From: Alteromonas sp. KC3
GTDB lineage: Bacteria; Pseudomonadota; Gammaproteobacteria; Enterobacterales; Alteromonadaceae
DNA length: 64,000 nucleotides
Reading direction: 5' to 3'
NCBI RefSeq assembly: GCF_016756315.1
Contig: NZ_AP024235.1
Span: 1,860,001-1,924,000 of the forward strand
A program made the translations under genes and the position numbers. Numbering within the stretch: the stretch's first letter is position 1; each line of letters begins with the position of its first letter. Below, piece after piece: positions 9,513 through 17,825 of the stretch. The notes beneath the pieces are model-generated. The model was not told where the DNA came from. It saw only the letters and a list, made by a program, of their open reading frames with translations, and did not search any database.

Positions 9513-10490
9513 ATGCAGTTTGTTGATTATGAAAAAGGGTGTGGACCTGACAAGTTAACCGTTAAATCACAAAAAGGGTTAACAACACCTTTGGACAAAG
9601 TGAAAGTTGAGGTTCGCGCGTTTGGTATTAATCGCGCCGACACGCTACAGCGTCAGGGGCATTATCCTGCGCCACCTGGAGAAAGTGCCATACTGGGACT
9701 TGAGGTTGCTGGTGTTATCAGTGAAGTTGGCGATAACGTCAGTAAATTCAACGTGGGCGAGGCCGTTTTTGGGCTTGTCGCTGGAGGAGGCTACGCCAGT
9801 GAAGTCATTGTAAACCCGGCGCACTTAATGCGTATCCCGAAAGCGATGGCTTTTTATGAAGCCGCAGGTTTGGCTGAAGTATTTCTAACTGCGTTCCAAT
9901 GTCTGCGAACCATTGCACATATTAAACCGGCCGAATATGCGCTTATTCATGGAGGAGCCAGCGGCGTTGGTCTAGCGGCCACGCAACTATGTCAGTACTG
10001 GGGTGTGCATTGCGCAGTAACGGCATCTAGCAGCGATAAACTTGCATTGTGCAGTCAAAATGGTGCTGAGCAGCTTATAAATTATAAAACGCAGGCGTTT
10101 GATGAGGTATTAAGAGAAGCATGGCCGCAAGGTGTCAATATGGTGCTTGATATGGTTGGGGGCGACTACCTCAATCGAAATCTAAAAGTACTCAAGCAAG
10201 ACGGTTTGGTGGTGTATCTTGCAATGCTGGCAGGTCGCTATGCTGACAATCTTGATATGGCGTTGCTATTAGGTAAAAGAGCGTCCATTGTCGGCACGAC
10301 ATTGCGCAATCGAAGTGATGAGTATAAAGCAGATTTAATTCACGATTTTTCAAGTGTGTGCTTAGACGCTTTTAGTACCGGTGAATTGCAGGTAAACATT
10401 GATACTCATTATGAGATAAAAGACATTGATAAGCCTCACGTACGGTTAGAGAACAACGATACGCAAGGCAAAATTGTGGTGTCATGGTAG
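9513..10490 (+). CDS. NAD(P)H quinone oxidoreductase, PIG3-type zinc-independent MDR
   Basis: A 325-residue medium-chain dehydrogenase/reductase without zinc-ligand cysteines. It shows the GroES-like domain with FGINRADTLQRQGHYPAPPG and GLEVAGVISEVG, and the nucleotide-binding domain with LIHGGASGVGLAATQL; this pattern is that of the PIG3-like quinone oxidoreductases. The frame is open from 9435, but GGAG lies 6 bases before the ATG at 9513, and the protein alignment begins there (MQFVDYEKGCGPD), so 9513 is preferred. It is divergent from rlmI. Confidence 0.87.
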   Translation: MQFVDYEKGCGPDKLTVKSQKGLTTPLDKVKVEVRAFGINRADTLQRQGHYPAPPGESAILGLEVAGVISEVGDNVSKFNVGEAVFGLVAGGGYASEVIVNPAHLMRIPKAMAFYEAAGLAEVFLTAFQCLRTIAHIKPAEYALIHGGASGVGLAATQLCQYWGVHCAVTASSSDKLALCSQNGAEQLINYKTQAFDEVLREAWPQGVNMVLDMVGGDYLNRNLKVLKQDGLVVYLAMLAGRYADNLDMALLLGKRASIVGTTLRNRSDEYKADLIHDFSSVCLDAFSTGELQVNIDTHYEIKDIDKPHVRLENNDTQGKIVVSW

Positions 10491-10510
10491 AGGTTAAAAG
10501 CCGTACTTAA

Positions 10511-10978
10511 TTAGCCAGTGAAGCCCGCATCTACTTGGGTAGGCTTAGCTTCTGCCGCATTGCGGGCCAGTTCATCACATCGCTCGTTTTCTGGATGTCC
10601 AGAATGGCCTTTCACCCAATGCCAGTTAACATTGTGTTTTTTTACTGCTTCGTCAAGGCGCTGCCACAAGTCAGCATTTTTGACCGGCTTTTTATCTGCA
10701 GTACGCCAACCGTTCTTGCGCCAATTGTGGATCCATTGATTAATACCGTTTTTAACGTACTGGCTGTCAGTGGTCATCTCTACATTACACGGCTCAGTTA
10801 AACTGTTTAGTGCTTCAATAGGCGCTAACAATTCCATACGGTTATTCGTGGTATGAGCAAACCCGTCACTTAGCTCTTTGCGGTGTTGCTTATAGATAAG
10901 TACAGCACCATACCCGCCAGGACCAGGGTTGCCCAAACATGAGCCGTCGGTATAGATGTGTAAGGTTTTTTGCGTCAT
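10511..10978 (-). CDS. rnhA: Ribonuclease HI
   Basis: A 155-residue RNase HI of normal length. It removes RNA from RNA:DNA hybrids such as Okazaki primers and R-loops. Catalytic residues are visible in order: Asp in [18 protein letters not shown], Glu in [12 protein letters not shown], Asp in [11 protein letters not shown] and the last Asp in [16 protein letters not shown]. It is divergently arranged with dnaQ across about 145 bases, as in many gammaproteobacteria. Confidence 0.96.
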   Translation of the reverse strand: MTQKTLHIYTDGSCLGNPGPGGYGAVLIYKQHRKELSDGFAHTTNNRMELLAPIEALNSLTEPCNVEMTTDSQYVKNGINQWIHNWRKNGWRTADKKPVKNADLWQRLDEAVKKHNVNWHWVKGHSGHPENERCDELARNAAEAKPTQVDAGFTG

Positions 10979-11124
10979 TAGGTTCCTTTTTACTGCTGTA
11001 ATAACTATTACAGACAGTGCTACTTTTTTATCTGTCTTGATATAATCGGTGCATTTCCCTTAGCGTCTTGCAAAGGGGTTGATATACTATCAAAAAATGA
11101 AAGCGTAATAATAGTAGAGGTTCC

Positions 11125-11844
11125 ATGCGCCAAATTGTTTTAGATACTGAGACCACAGGTATTGAGCCAAAAGAAGGCCACCGTATCATCGAGATTGGGT
11201 GTGTTGAAGTTGTGAACCGTCGTCTTACGGGCAACCACTTTCATGTTTATATCAATCCAGGTCGCCATATTGAACAAGAGGCCATTGAAGTTCACGGTAT
11301 TACAAATGAATTTCTAGCGGATAAGCCCACATTTTCTCAAGTCGCTCAAGAATTTGTGAGCTTCATTAAAGGTGCCCAACTCGTTATTCACAACGCGCCG
11401 TTTGACGTTGGCTTTATGGATCATGAGTTTAATATGGAGCCTGCCACGAAAGGGCTTATTACTAGCAATATCTGCGACGTACTCGATACCCTGGTATTGG
11501 CGCGTCAAATGCACCCTGGTCAGAAAAATAATCTAGATGCGTTGTGTAAGCGCTACGGGATAGATAATAGTCACCGAACGTTGCACGGCGCTTTGCTCGA
11601 TGCTGAAATTTTGGCAGACGTATATCTGTTAATGACCGGTGGGCAAACCAAGCTTAAACTAGCCTCAACGGGAAGCAGCGATGCAGATTCAACTGCTATT
11701 CGACGTATTCAACGCAACGCAAATAAATTAAAGGTTATTAAAGCTAGCGCCGATGAATTAACACAGCATGAGGCACGTTTAGACATTGTGCAAAATGCAG
11801 GGGGCAAATGCTTGTGGCGTCCCGAGCCTGAAGACGTGTCTTAA
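11125..11844 (+). CDS. dnaQ: DNA polymerase III epsilon subunit (proofreading 3'-5' exonuclease)
   Basis: A 239-residue DEDDh exonuclease that proofreads for the replicative polymerase. ExoI VLDTETTGI (DxE), ExoII VIHNAPFDVGFMDHEF (Asp) and ExoIII HGALLDAEILADVYL (HxxxxD) are all intact. The C-terminal tail, which binds the alpha subunit, is present. AGAGG lies about 7 bases before the ATG. It is divergent from rnhA. Confidence 0.96.
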   Translation: MRQIVLDTETTGIEPKEGHRIIEIGCVEVVNRRLTGNHFHVYINPGRHIEQEAIEVHGITNEFLADKPTFSQVAQEFVSFIKGAQLVIHNAPFDVGFMDHEFNMEPATKGLITSNICDVLDTLVLARQMHPGQKNNLDALCKRYGIDNSHRTLHGALLDAEILADVYLLMTGGQTKLKLASTGSSDADSTAIRRIQRNANKLKVIKASADELTQHEARLDIVQNAGGKCLWRPEPEDVS

Positions 11845-11908
11845 ATTCGCCAGTAGGGCAGTGTTACCTATCAACAATTCAAAAAAATGAATGCAGGAGC
11901 AGCTAAGC

Positions 11909-13426
11909 GTGAAAGTGTGGTTTTATAGTGTACTTTTTTTATTAACCTTTATGCACACACACGTCGCTGCGCAATCACAAGCTGCACAGCAAGATGAGGC
12001 GCGCCAACGGCTCGACGGTGCTGTGCAAGCTACACCAGCGCAAAGCCCTTCTTCACAGAACCAAAATACAAACTCACAAGAAGTGCAAACTAATTTATCA
12101 CCGTTGAGTGATTTAGGTGATGAATACACTAACTCTATTGAGCTGTTACGCAATCGTTTCAGGGTGGACTACAACGTAGAAGAAGTCACCATGGTGTTTT
12201 TTAGAGAGTATGGTTCAGCACCTGTAGTACTAGTGCGACCTGATGGCTCTAAGTTGTTTCAAAGCCGAGTAGATGAAGAGAAAGTAGAGTGGTACGACGC
12301 CGATACTTTCGACATGATCAAAATAAAGAACCCAGTCCCTGGCCCATGGCAAGCTGTTGGTCAAGTGTTGAAGGGCAGTAAAGTGATGGTGTTATCCGAT
12401 GTGCAATTGCATGCTGATCCATTACCTACGCTCTTATTCGCTGGCGAAATATTAAAGTCTACTGCCTATTTAACTAACGGCGGCAAGCTTATCGAGAACA
12501 AGCAGTTTAGGAATGTTGTCGATTTAGATATTGAGTTTATAAGTACAAACAATCCCAATTACGATAATTTTGGCGCTGACGATCAAAACATAGCAACTTT
12601 TCAAGACAATGGTCGGGGCATGGATGAGCGCCCGGGGGATGGTATTTTTACAGGTCAGTTCAACTTAAAAGTGGCTCCTGGTGAATGGAAACCTATTTTT
12701 CGGGTGAAAACACCGATGTACACCAGAGAGCAAGAAGGCCCAATGGTTATCTTGCACAGAAACCCAGTTTCAATTGACGTTGAGCTTGATGGAGGCGGTG
12801 CGGGTTATCACAAGATTATTATCGACGTGAACCGAGAGCTGGTTGATATCGAGTCGCTGTTAGTTGACGGCAAAATACGTTTTCCAAATTCAGATATGCA
12901 AAATTTCTCGCTTACCGAAGGCGGCAGCGAGCCCAGAGAACATCTTATCGTTGCTTATGAAGAAGGTATCTTTCGCGTAAAGTTAACGGCCTACGGTACG
13001 ACGACGGATGGAAGGGATTTTATATTAGATGTACCGGAGTACACCTTCTTAGCTGAAGGCCCAGCAGAACCCGAAGTCGAAGACCCCCTTATTGATGGTA
13101 ACGATCCTATCGTTGATGGGAGCGAACCACTTGTTGCTGACATGCAAAACGCTGACAGTGAAAAGATGCCAGAAAAAGATGAAATGGATCCAACTACGTT
13201 AACGTTGCTGCTTGTGGCAGTAAACGGCTCCATTTTATTACTGGGCATTGTGGTTGCTGTGGTTATTGTCCTGAAGCGTAAAAAAGGTAATAAAGCTAAA
13301 GCAGCACCCGTGAACAATGAGAAAAGTCCCACCACTGATGCTGACCTTACTATGGAAGGCCAACCTAAAGGACTGATGAAGCTTTTTGGCATATTTAAGA
13401 AAAAGCCAAAAGAGAGTGCGAAATAG
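11909..13426 (+). CDS. Exported membrane-anchored protein of unknown function (TIGR03503-like)
   Basis: A 505-residue protein with a cleavable signal peptide (MKVWFYSVLFLLTF...HVAAQS), a long periplasmic region and a C-terminal transmembrane helix (about residues 428-454, LLLVAVNGSILLLGIVVAVV) followed by a Lys-rich cytoplasmic tail. I chose a GTG start at 11909 because AGGAG lies 9 bases upstream and the signal peptide then begins properly; an ATG at 11891 is in frame but overlaps this ribosome site. Text resembling a von Willebrand/choice-of-anchor sandwich (DERPGDGIFTGQFNL) is present. I recall a gammaproteobacterial family, TIGR03503, with this architecture. The function is unknown. Confidence 0.6.
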   Translation: MKVWFYSVLFLLTFMHTHVAAQSQAAQQDEARQRLDGAVQATPAQSPSSQNQNTNSQEVQTNLSPLSDLGDEYTNSIELLRNRFRVDYNVEEVTMVFFREYGSAPVVLVRPDGSKLFQSRVDEEKVEWYDADTFDMIKIKNPVPGPWQAVGQVLKGSKVMVLSDVQLHADPLPTLLFAGEILKSTAYLTNGGKLIENKQFRNVVDLDIEFISTNNPNYDNFGADDQNIATFQDNGRGMDERPGDGIFTGQFNLKVAPGEWKPIFRVKTPMYTREQEGPMVILHRNPVSIDVELDGGGAGYHKIIIDVNRELVDIESLLVDGKIRFPNSDMQNFSLTEGGSEPREHLIVAYEEGIFRVKLTAYGTTTDGRDFILDVPEYTFLAEGPAEPEVEDPLIDGNDPIVDGSEPLVADMQNADSEKMPEKDEMDPTTLTLLLVAVNGSILLLGIVVAVVIVLKRKKGNKAKAAPVNNEKSPTTDADLTMEGQPKGLMKLFGIFKKKPKESAK

Positions 13427-13558
13427 GAATAGGTTGGTTCTGCTAACTATTGTTTAGAATTTGGTGGCGTTAATTTATTCACTTTGAATTATATTTCGTC
13501 ACAATGTCTAAATTACAGGCAAACAAACCGCAGATGACAATTTTATTAATAAAAAGCG

Positions 13559-13587
13559 TTGACTCCACATGGGGGAATACGTATTAT
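13559..13587 (+). promoter_or_regulatory. Sigma-70 promoter of the tRNA-Asp cluster
   Basis: TTGACT (13559-13564) and TATTAT (13582-13587) are separated by exactly 17 bases. The following CTGCGCCGC is a GC-rich discriminator of the kind found on stringently controlled stable-RNA promoters. The first tRNA begins 66 bases after the -10 element. Confidence 0.75.
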
Positions 13588-13652
13588 CTGCGCCGCAGTC
13601 AGGGGACAGGGCAACAACAGCCAAGTCAAATGACTGATAACATTGAAGATGT

Positions 13653-13729
13653 GGAGCGGTAGTTCAGTTGGTTAGAATACCGGCCTGTCACGCCGGGGGT
13701 CGCGGGTTCGAGTCCCGTCCGCTCCGCCA
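13653..13729 (+). tRNA. tRNA-Asp (GTC), copy 1
   Basis: A 77-base cloverleaf with acceptor stem GGAGCGG/CCGCTCC, anticodon loop CTGTCAC giving anticodon GTC, T-arm GGGTTCGAGTCCC and encoded CCA. It is nearly identical to the enterobacterial tRNA-Asp. Confidence 0.98.
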
Positions 13730-13760
13730 TTAATCGAAATAAGCGCGCTTCCCATTATGC

Positions 13761-13837
13761 GGAGCGGTAGTTCAGTTGGTTAGAATACCGGCCTGTCACG
13801 CCGGGGGTCGCGGGTTCGAGTCCCGTCCGCTCCGCCA
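13761..13837 (+). tRNA. tRNA-Asp (GTC), copy 2
   Basis: Sequence identical to copy 1, separated from it by a 31-base spacer. It has anticodon GTC and encoded CCA. Confidence 0.98.
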
Positions 13838-13867
13838 TTTAGTTATACAGCGCATTCTCGATTATGT

Positions 13868-13944
13868 GGAGCGGTAGTTCAGTTGGTTAGAATACCGGCC
13901 TGTCACGCCGGGGGTCGCGGGTTCGAGTCCCGTCCGCTCCGCCA
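13868..13944 (+). tRNA. tRNA-Asp (GTC), copy 3
   Basis: Sequence identical to copies 1 and 2. The spacer before it (30 bases) differs from the spacer between copies 1 and 2. Confidence 0.98.
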
Positions 13945-13975
13945 TTAATCGAAATAAGCGCGCTTCCCATTATGC

Positions 13976-14052
13976 GGAGCGGTAGTTCAGTTGGTTAGAA
14001 TACCGGCCTGTCACGCCGGGGGTCGCGGGTTCGAGTCCCGTCCGCTCCGCCA
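13976..14052 (+). tRNA. tRNA-Asp (GTC), copy 4
   Basis: Sequence identical to the other three copies. The 31-base spacer between copies 3 and 4 is identical to that between copies 1 and 2. Confidence 0.98.
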
Positions 14053-14295
14053 TTTATTTTTAGGTTTCATTCATTCCGAAATTAAAGATAAATGGCAATT
14101 TCCCGTTTCAAAATAATTCCTTTTAGACATCTCACAAAAATACATCTTTTTCAGATATAAATCCGTCTATCCCTATTTTTAGTCTGTCTTTTGCGCAATC
14201 ACACCAAAATGCTATGCATGCTTTTATTTTTCCATTGGTGTTGATAGGGTTTAGCGATACCATTTACTTTTGAAAAGAACGAGAAGATTTACCCC

Positions 14296-14994
14296 ATGCA
14301 GGATGTGCTACTTTGCCGCAATATACATAAGACTTATAACGAAGGAAGTACTGCTACACCAGTGCTTCACGATGTATCGTTATCTATTAAAGCCGGTGAG
14401 CACGTAGCCATACTGGGCAGTTCTGGGTCGGGTAAAAGTACACTATTGCATATACTTGGCGGCCTTGATAAGCCCACCCGTGGTGAAGTAGAGTTTAAAG
14501 GGCATAAACTGCATACCTTGTCGCCTAATGCATTGGCTAAATTACGCAATGATGAAATGGGGTTTATTTATCAGTTTCATCACTTACTTGGTGAATTTAG
14601 CGCACTAGAAAATGTAGCAATGCCTCTTCGGATCCGCGGGCTTTCTGCTAAAGCAGCGCAAGAGAAAGCACAAGTATTGTTAAACGAAGTCGGGTTATCC
14701 CACCGTCAAGCCCATTTACCATCGGCAATGTCTGGCGGAGAACGCCAGCGTGTAGCCATTGCTAGAGCACTGGTTACCGAACCTTCTGTTGTATTGGCCG
14801 ATGAACCTACCGGCAACCTAGACGACTCAACGGGCGAACAAATCTATCAGCTACTTACCTCATTAAGTGAAAAAAAGAAAACTGCATTTGTCGTTGTAAC
14901 ACATGACATAGCGCTGGCAAGTAAAATGGATCGCGTATTAAAAATAAAAGATGGTCAACTTGTGAGTAACCAACCCGCTCAGGAGCCAGTGTAA
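14296..14994 (+). CDS. lolD: Lipoprotein-releasing system ATP-binding protein LolD
   Basis: A 232-residue ABC ATPase of the MacB/LolD type, which powers extraction of outer-membrane lipoproteins from the inner membrane. Walker [10 protein letters not shown] (about residue 42), signature [14 protein letters not shown], Walker [14 protein letters not shown] and the switch VVVTHD are intact. Its stop codon overlaps the start of the permease gene (TAATG), so the two are translationally coupled. The exporter matters here because this window encodes several predicted lipoproteins. Confidence 0.95.
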   Translation: MQDVLLCRNIHKTYNEGSTATPVLHDVSLSIKAGEHVAILGSSGSGKSTLLHILGGLDKPTRGEVEFKGHKLHTLSPNALAKLRNDEMGFIYQFHHLLGEFSALENVAMPLRIRGLSAKAAQEKAQVLLNEVGLSHRQAHLPSAMSGGERQRVAIARALVTEPSVVLADEPTGNLDDSTGEQIYQLLTSLSEKKKTAFVVVTHDIALASKMDRVLKIKDGQLVSNQPAQEPV

Positions 14995-16220
14995 TGCTGA
15001 CATTGGAATTGGCCAACCGCTTTAGAAAAACGCGTGCACAACAACGATTTATTTCCTTTATCTCAATGTCATCAACCGTTGGTATTGCTCTTGGTTGCTT
15101 TGTACTTATTGTGCTGCTAAGTGTCATGAATGGCTTTGAAAAAGAGCTTACTAACCGAATTTTGAAAGTCATACCTCACGGCGAATTGTTTAGTGTAGAT
15201 AGCCGAGGAATTGAACATTTAGATGCTCAACTCTATCGTTTTCAGCAAGACCCTCAGATTGCAAAAGTGACGCCTTACACAACACTCACTGGCATGTTGC
15301 AATACAAGGGCGAGTTAAAGGCGATTGGCATAACGGGTGTGCCAATCACTAAAGGTGAAAACCCCTATGAAGACCAAGTTTCTAAGGCGCATTGGCAGCA
15401 ATTTGTCGACACACCCTCTGGTTTGTTGTTGGGGCAGGGGATTGCAAGTACGTTGGGCGTAAAGCCAGGAGATTCGTTGCAGGTTCTAATTCCACAGGCC
15501 ACATCAGATTTAACGTTTAAAGCGCCAAAAAGTGTCAAATTAGTGGTGAGTGGCGTGTTATCTATTGGTGGGGAACTCGATAATCAAATAGGACTCATGC
15601 ATCTTCAAGCTGCGTCTGAAGCAGCGGGTATTGTCGCTGAAGCGCAAGGCATTCGATTTACTTTTAATGACCCTTTTATCGCATACCAAAAAATGCGTGA
15701 TATAGGCTATAGCTTCCCACAAGCGGTGTACATGTCTGACTGGACACGAACACAAGGACACCTTTATAACGATATCCAATTAGTTAAGGTTGTCGTTTAT
15801 ATAGCACTAACACTCGTTATTGCTGTGGCTTGCTTTAACATTGTGTCGTCGCTAGTAATGGCCGTAAGAGAAAAACAGTCTGCAATTGCGATTTTGAAAA
15901 CCATGGGAGCGACAGATGGTTTGATCCGCAATGCGTTTATATATCAAGGGCTGATTAATGGCGCGATTGGTATAACAGCTGGTGTATTGTCAGCGTTATT
16001 AGTTGCACCAAATTTGTCCAGTATTGTTAAATCTATTGAAAATGCTTTGGGCGTAGAAGTGCTGTCTGGCGACATTTACTTCATTGACTTTCTGCCGTCG
16101 AGTTTACATTGGCAAGATGTGGTTATTACAGCCGTTGTGGCGATGATACTTAGCGTGGTTGCAACACTGTACCCAGCGCACAAAGCAGCTAAAGTAAACC
16201 CATCTTCTGCATTGCATTGA
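14994..16220 (+). CDS. lolE: Lipoprotein-releasing system permease LolE/LolC
   Basis: A 408-residue inner-membrane protein with one N-terminal and three C-terminal transmembrane segments around a large periplasmic domain, the LolC/LolE fold. It starts LTLELANRFRKTRAQQRFISF and has the conserved VVSSLVMAVREKQSAIAILKTMGA segment before the last helices. Only one permease gene is adjacent to lolD; no lolC precedes it. Either LolC is encoded elsewhere, or this is a homodimeric LolF-type permease. Confidence 0.9.
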   Translation: MLTLELANRFRKTRAQQRFISFISMSSTVGIALGCFVLIVLLSVMNGFEKELTNRILKVIPHGELFSVDSRGIEHLDAQLYRFQQDPQIAKVTPYTTLTGMLQYKGELKAIGITGVPITKGENPYEDQVSKAHWQQFVDTPSGLLLGQGIASTLGVKPGDSLQVLIPQATSDLTFKAPKSVKLVVSGVLSIGGELDNQIGLMHLQAASEAAGIVAEAQGIRFTFNDPFIAYQKMRDIGYSFPQAVYMSDWTRTQGHLYNDIQLVKVVVYIALTLVIAVACFNIVSSLVMAVREKQSAIAILKTMGATDGLIRNAFIYQGLINGAIGITAGVLSALLVAPNLSSIVKSIENALGVEVLSGDIYFIDFLPSSLHWQDVVITAVVAMILSVVATLYPAHKAAKVNPSSALH

Positions 16221-16320
16221 TACGAAACCGCGTAGAAACCGGTTAGAAATCGCATAGTAGCTTACTTACTTTGAGCGGGTAGGCTTTCAGCGGATTGCCA
16301 TAACCTAATCAGACACGCAT

Positions 16321-16350
16321 AAAAAAGGCAGCGTTAACGCTGCCTTTTTG
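16321..16350. terminator. Bidirectional terminator between lolE and the symporter gene
   Basis: Stem AAAGGCAGCG/CGCTGCCTTT with a TTAA loop is flanked by an A-run and a T-run, so it can serve both convergent genes. Confidence 0.85.
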
Positions 16351-16363
16351 CCTGTGTACATGT

Positions 16364-17710
16364 CTAGGAGTTTTTCTCGAAGTGTTCAAAATCAACATCT
16401 TCTTCTTTAAGCCCTGCTTTCGGGTCGTTAAACACCTTTTCGTCAAGATCACCTTCACTCTTAGCAACAATACACGACACCATACAATCGCCGGTAATGT
16501 TAACTGCCGTGCGCGTCATGTCTAGCAAGCGGTCTACACCAATGATTAAGGCAATGCCTTCCACTGGCAAGTTCACTTGTTGGAGTACCATGGCAAGCAT
16601 AATCAACCCTACACCTGGTACACCGGCTGTGCCGATAGACGCAAGCGTTGCGGTAAGGATAACCATTAGGTAGTCACTCATGGTGAGATCGACAGCATAA
16701 ACCTGTGCAATAAATACCGTAGCAACCCCTTGCATTATGGCTGTACCATCCATGTTGATAGTCGCACCCAACGGCAAGGTGAAAGACGATACAGAGTTAC
16801 CGACACCTAACTTGTTTTTGGCGGTTTCCATGGTTACCGGTAAGGTAGCGCTGCTACTTGAAGTACTAAACGCAAACAGCGCGGCGTCACGCATTTTTCT
16901 AAACAACATAATTGGGCTTAAGCCGGATAGAAGCTTAAGCAAAATTGAGTAGGTTGCGAGTCCGTGAATAATTAACACTATAAATACGAGGCCGAAATAT
17001 TTAACTAAATCATAAATGGTCTCGGCACTTACGGTTGCAAACAACTTAGCCATTAACACAAATACACCGTATGGCGCCAAGTTCATAATAATGGTTACCA
17101 AGCGCATAATTACCGTGTTGATATCTTCAAAAACCGCCGTAAGACGCTTTCCTGCATCGCCAGTCATAGCCATTGCTATGCCAAATAACACAGCAAATAC
17201 AATGATTTGAAGCATGTTGCCCTGTGCCATTGAATTGATGGGGTTACTAGGGAACATGTTCACAATAACATCAGACAAACTCGGGGCTTCTTTGGCCTGA
17301 TAAACGACGTCAGTACTCAGATTTCCACTTTCACCTGGAGGGAATAGCAATGCCATACTCATAGCCAGTGTTATCGCAATGGCCGTTGTGACAATATACA
17401 AACCGACAGATTTTACCCCCAGACGACCCAGCTTACTGGGGTCTGACAGTGTACTAGTACCGCATATTAGAGAGACGAACACCAAAGGGACAACCAGCAT
17501 TTTCAAACTGGCGATAAATATTTGCCCTAAGGTAGAAAATATACCTTCGACAAGAATGTTATACGTTGAGAACTCGAAACCGAATACCGAAAACGCAAAA
17601 TCTCCGCTATCATCAAACAGTAATTGAAGTAAGACACCAATCAAGATACCGGCAAACATGCCGATAAAGATGCGAGCGGTTAAACTGTATTTGTGTGCAG
17701 ATGAAGACAT
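16364..17710 (-). CDS. Dicarboxylate/amino acid:cation symporter (DAACS family)
   Basis: A 448-residue inner-membrane transporter of the GltP/DctA type, which imports acidic amino acids or C4-dicarboxylates with H+ or Na+. Family landmarks are the serine-rich hairpin STSSSSATLPVTMETA, LPLGATINMDGTAIMQGV with NMDGT, and the substrate motif DRLLDMTRTAVNITGD. I chose the Met at 17710 because AGGAAAC lies upstream at the right distance; the in-frame Met at 17746 adds 12 residues with no ribosome site. The exact substrate is open. Confidence 0.9.
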   Translation of the reverse strand: MSSSAHKYSLTARIFIGMFAGILIGVLLQLLFDDSGDFAFSVFGFEFSTYNILVEGIFSTLGQIFIASLKMLVVPLVFVSLICGTSTLSDPSKLGRLGVKSVGLYIVTTAIAITLAMSMALLFPPGESGNLSTDVVYQAKEAPSLSDVIVNMFPSNPINSMAQGNMLQIIVFAVLFGIAMAMTGDAGKRLTAVFEDINTVIMRLVTIIMNLAPYGVFVLMAKLFATVSAETIYDLVKYFGLVFIVLIIHGLATYSILLKLLSGLSPIMLFRKMRDAALFAFSTSSSSATLPVTMETAKNKLGVGNSVSSFTLPLGATINMDGTAIMQGVATVFIAQVYAVDLTMSDYLMVILTATLASIGTAGVPGVGLIMLAMVLQQVNLPVEGIALIIGVDRLLDMTRTAVNITGDCMVSCIVAKSEGDLDEKVFNDPKAGLKEEDVDFEHFEKNS

Positions 17711-17825
17711 TAATGTTTCCTGTGCATTTTTTATATTTTTAATCACCCGTAGTGTGCCAGATTCAGTTGATTTTTAAACATAAAAAACGACGCAATTGTC
17801 AATAAAAGAGGTTCAGGAACGAATT

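Larger units (their letters stand above)
13649..14056 (+). repeat. Tandem duplication of a two-tRNA unit
   Basis: Bases 13649-13841 and 13864-14056 are the same 193-base block at an offset of 215. Each block contains two tRNA-Asp genes and their common spacer, so the four-gene array arose by duplicating a pair. Confidence 0.9.

Noticed and set aside
13653..14052. Regular repeats suggesting a CRISPR array
   Set aside because: The repeats are full tRNA-Asp genes with alternating identical spacers, not short repeats with unique spacers, and no cas gene is near.
13653..14052. tRNA cluster as an attachment site for an integrated element
   Set aside because: No integrase, transposase or phage-type gene is present in the window, and the flanking genes are core genes.
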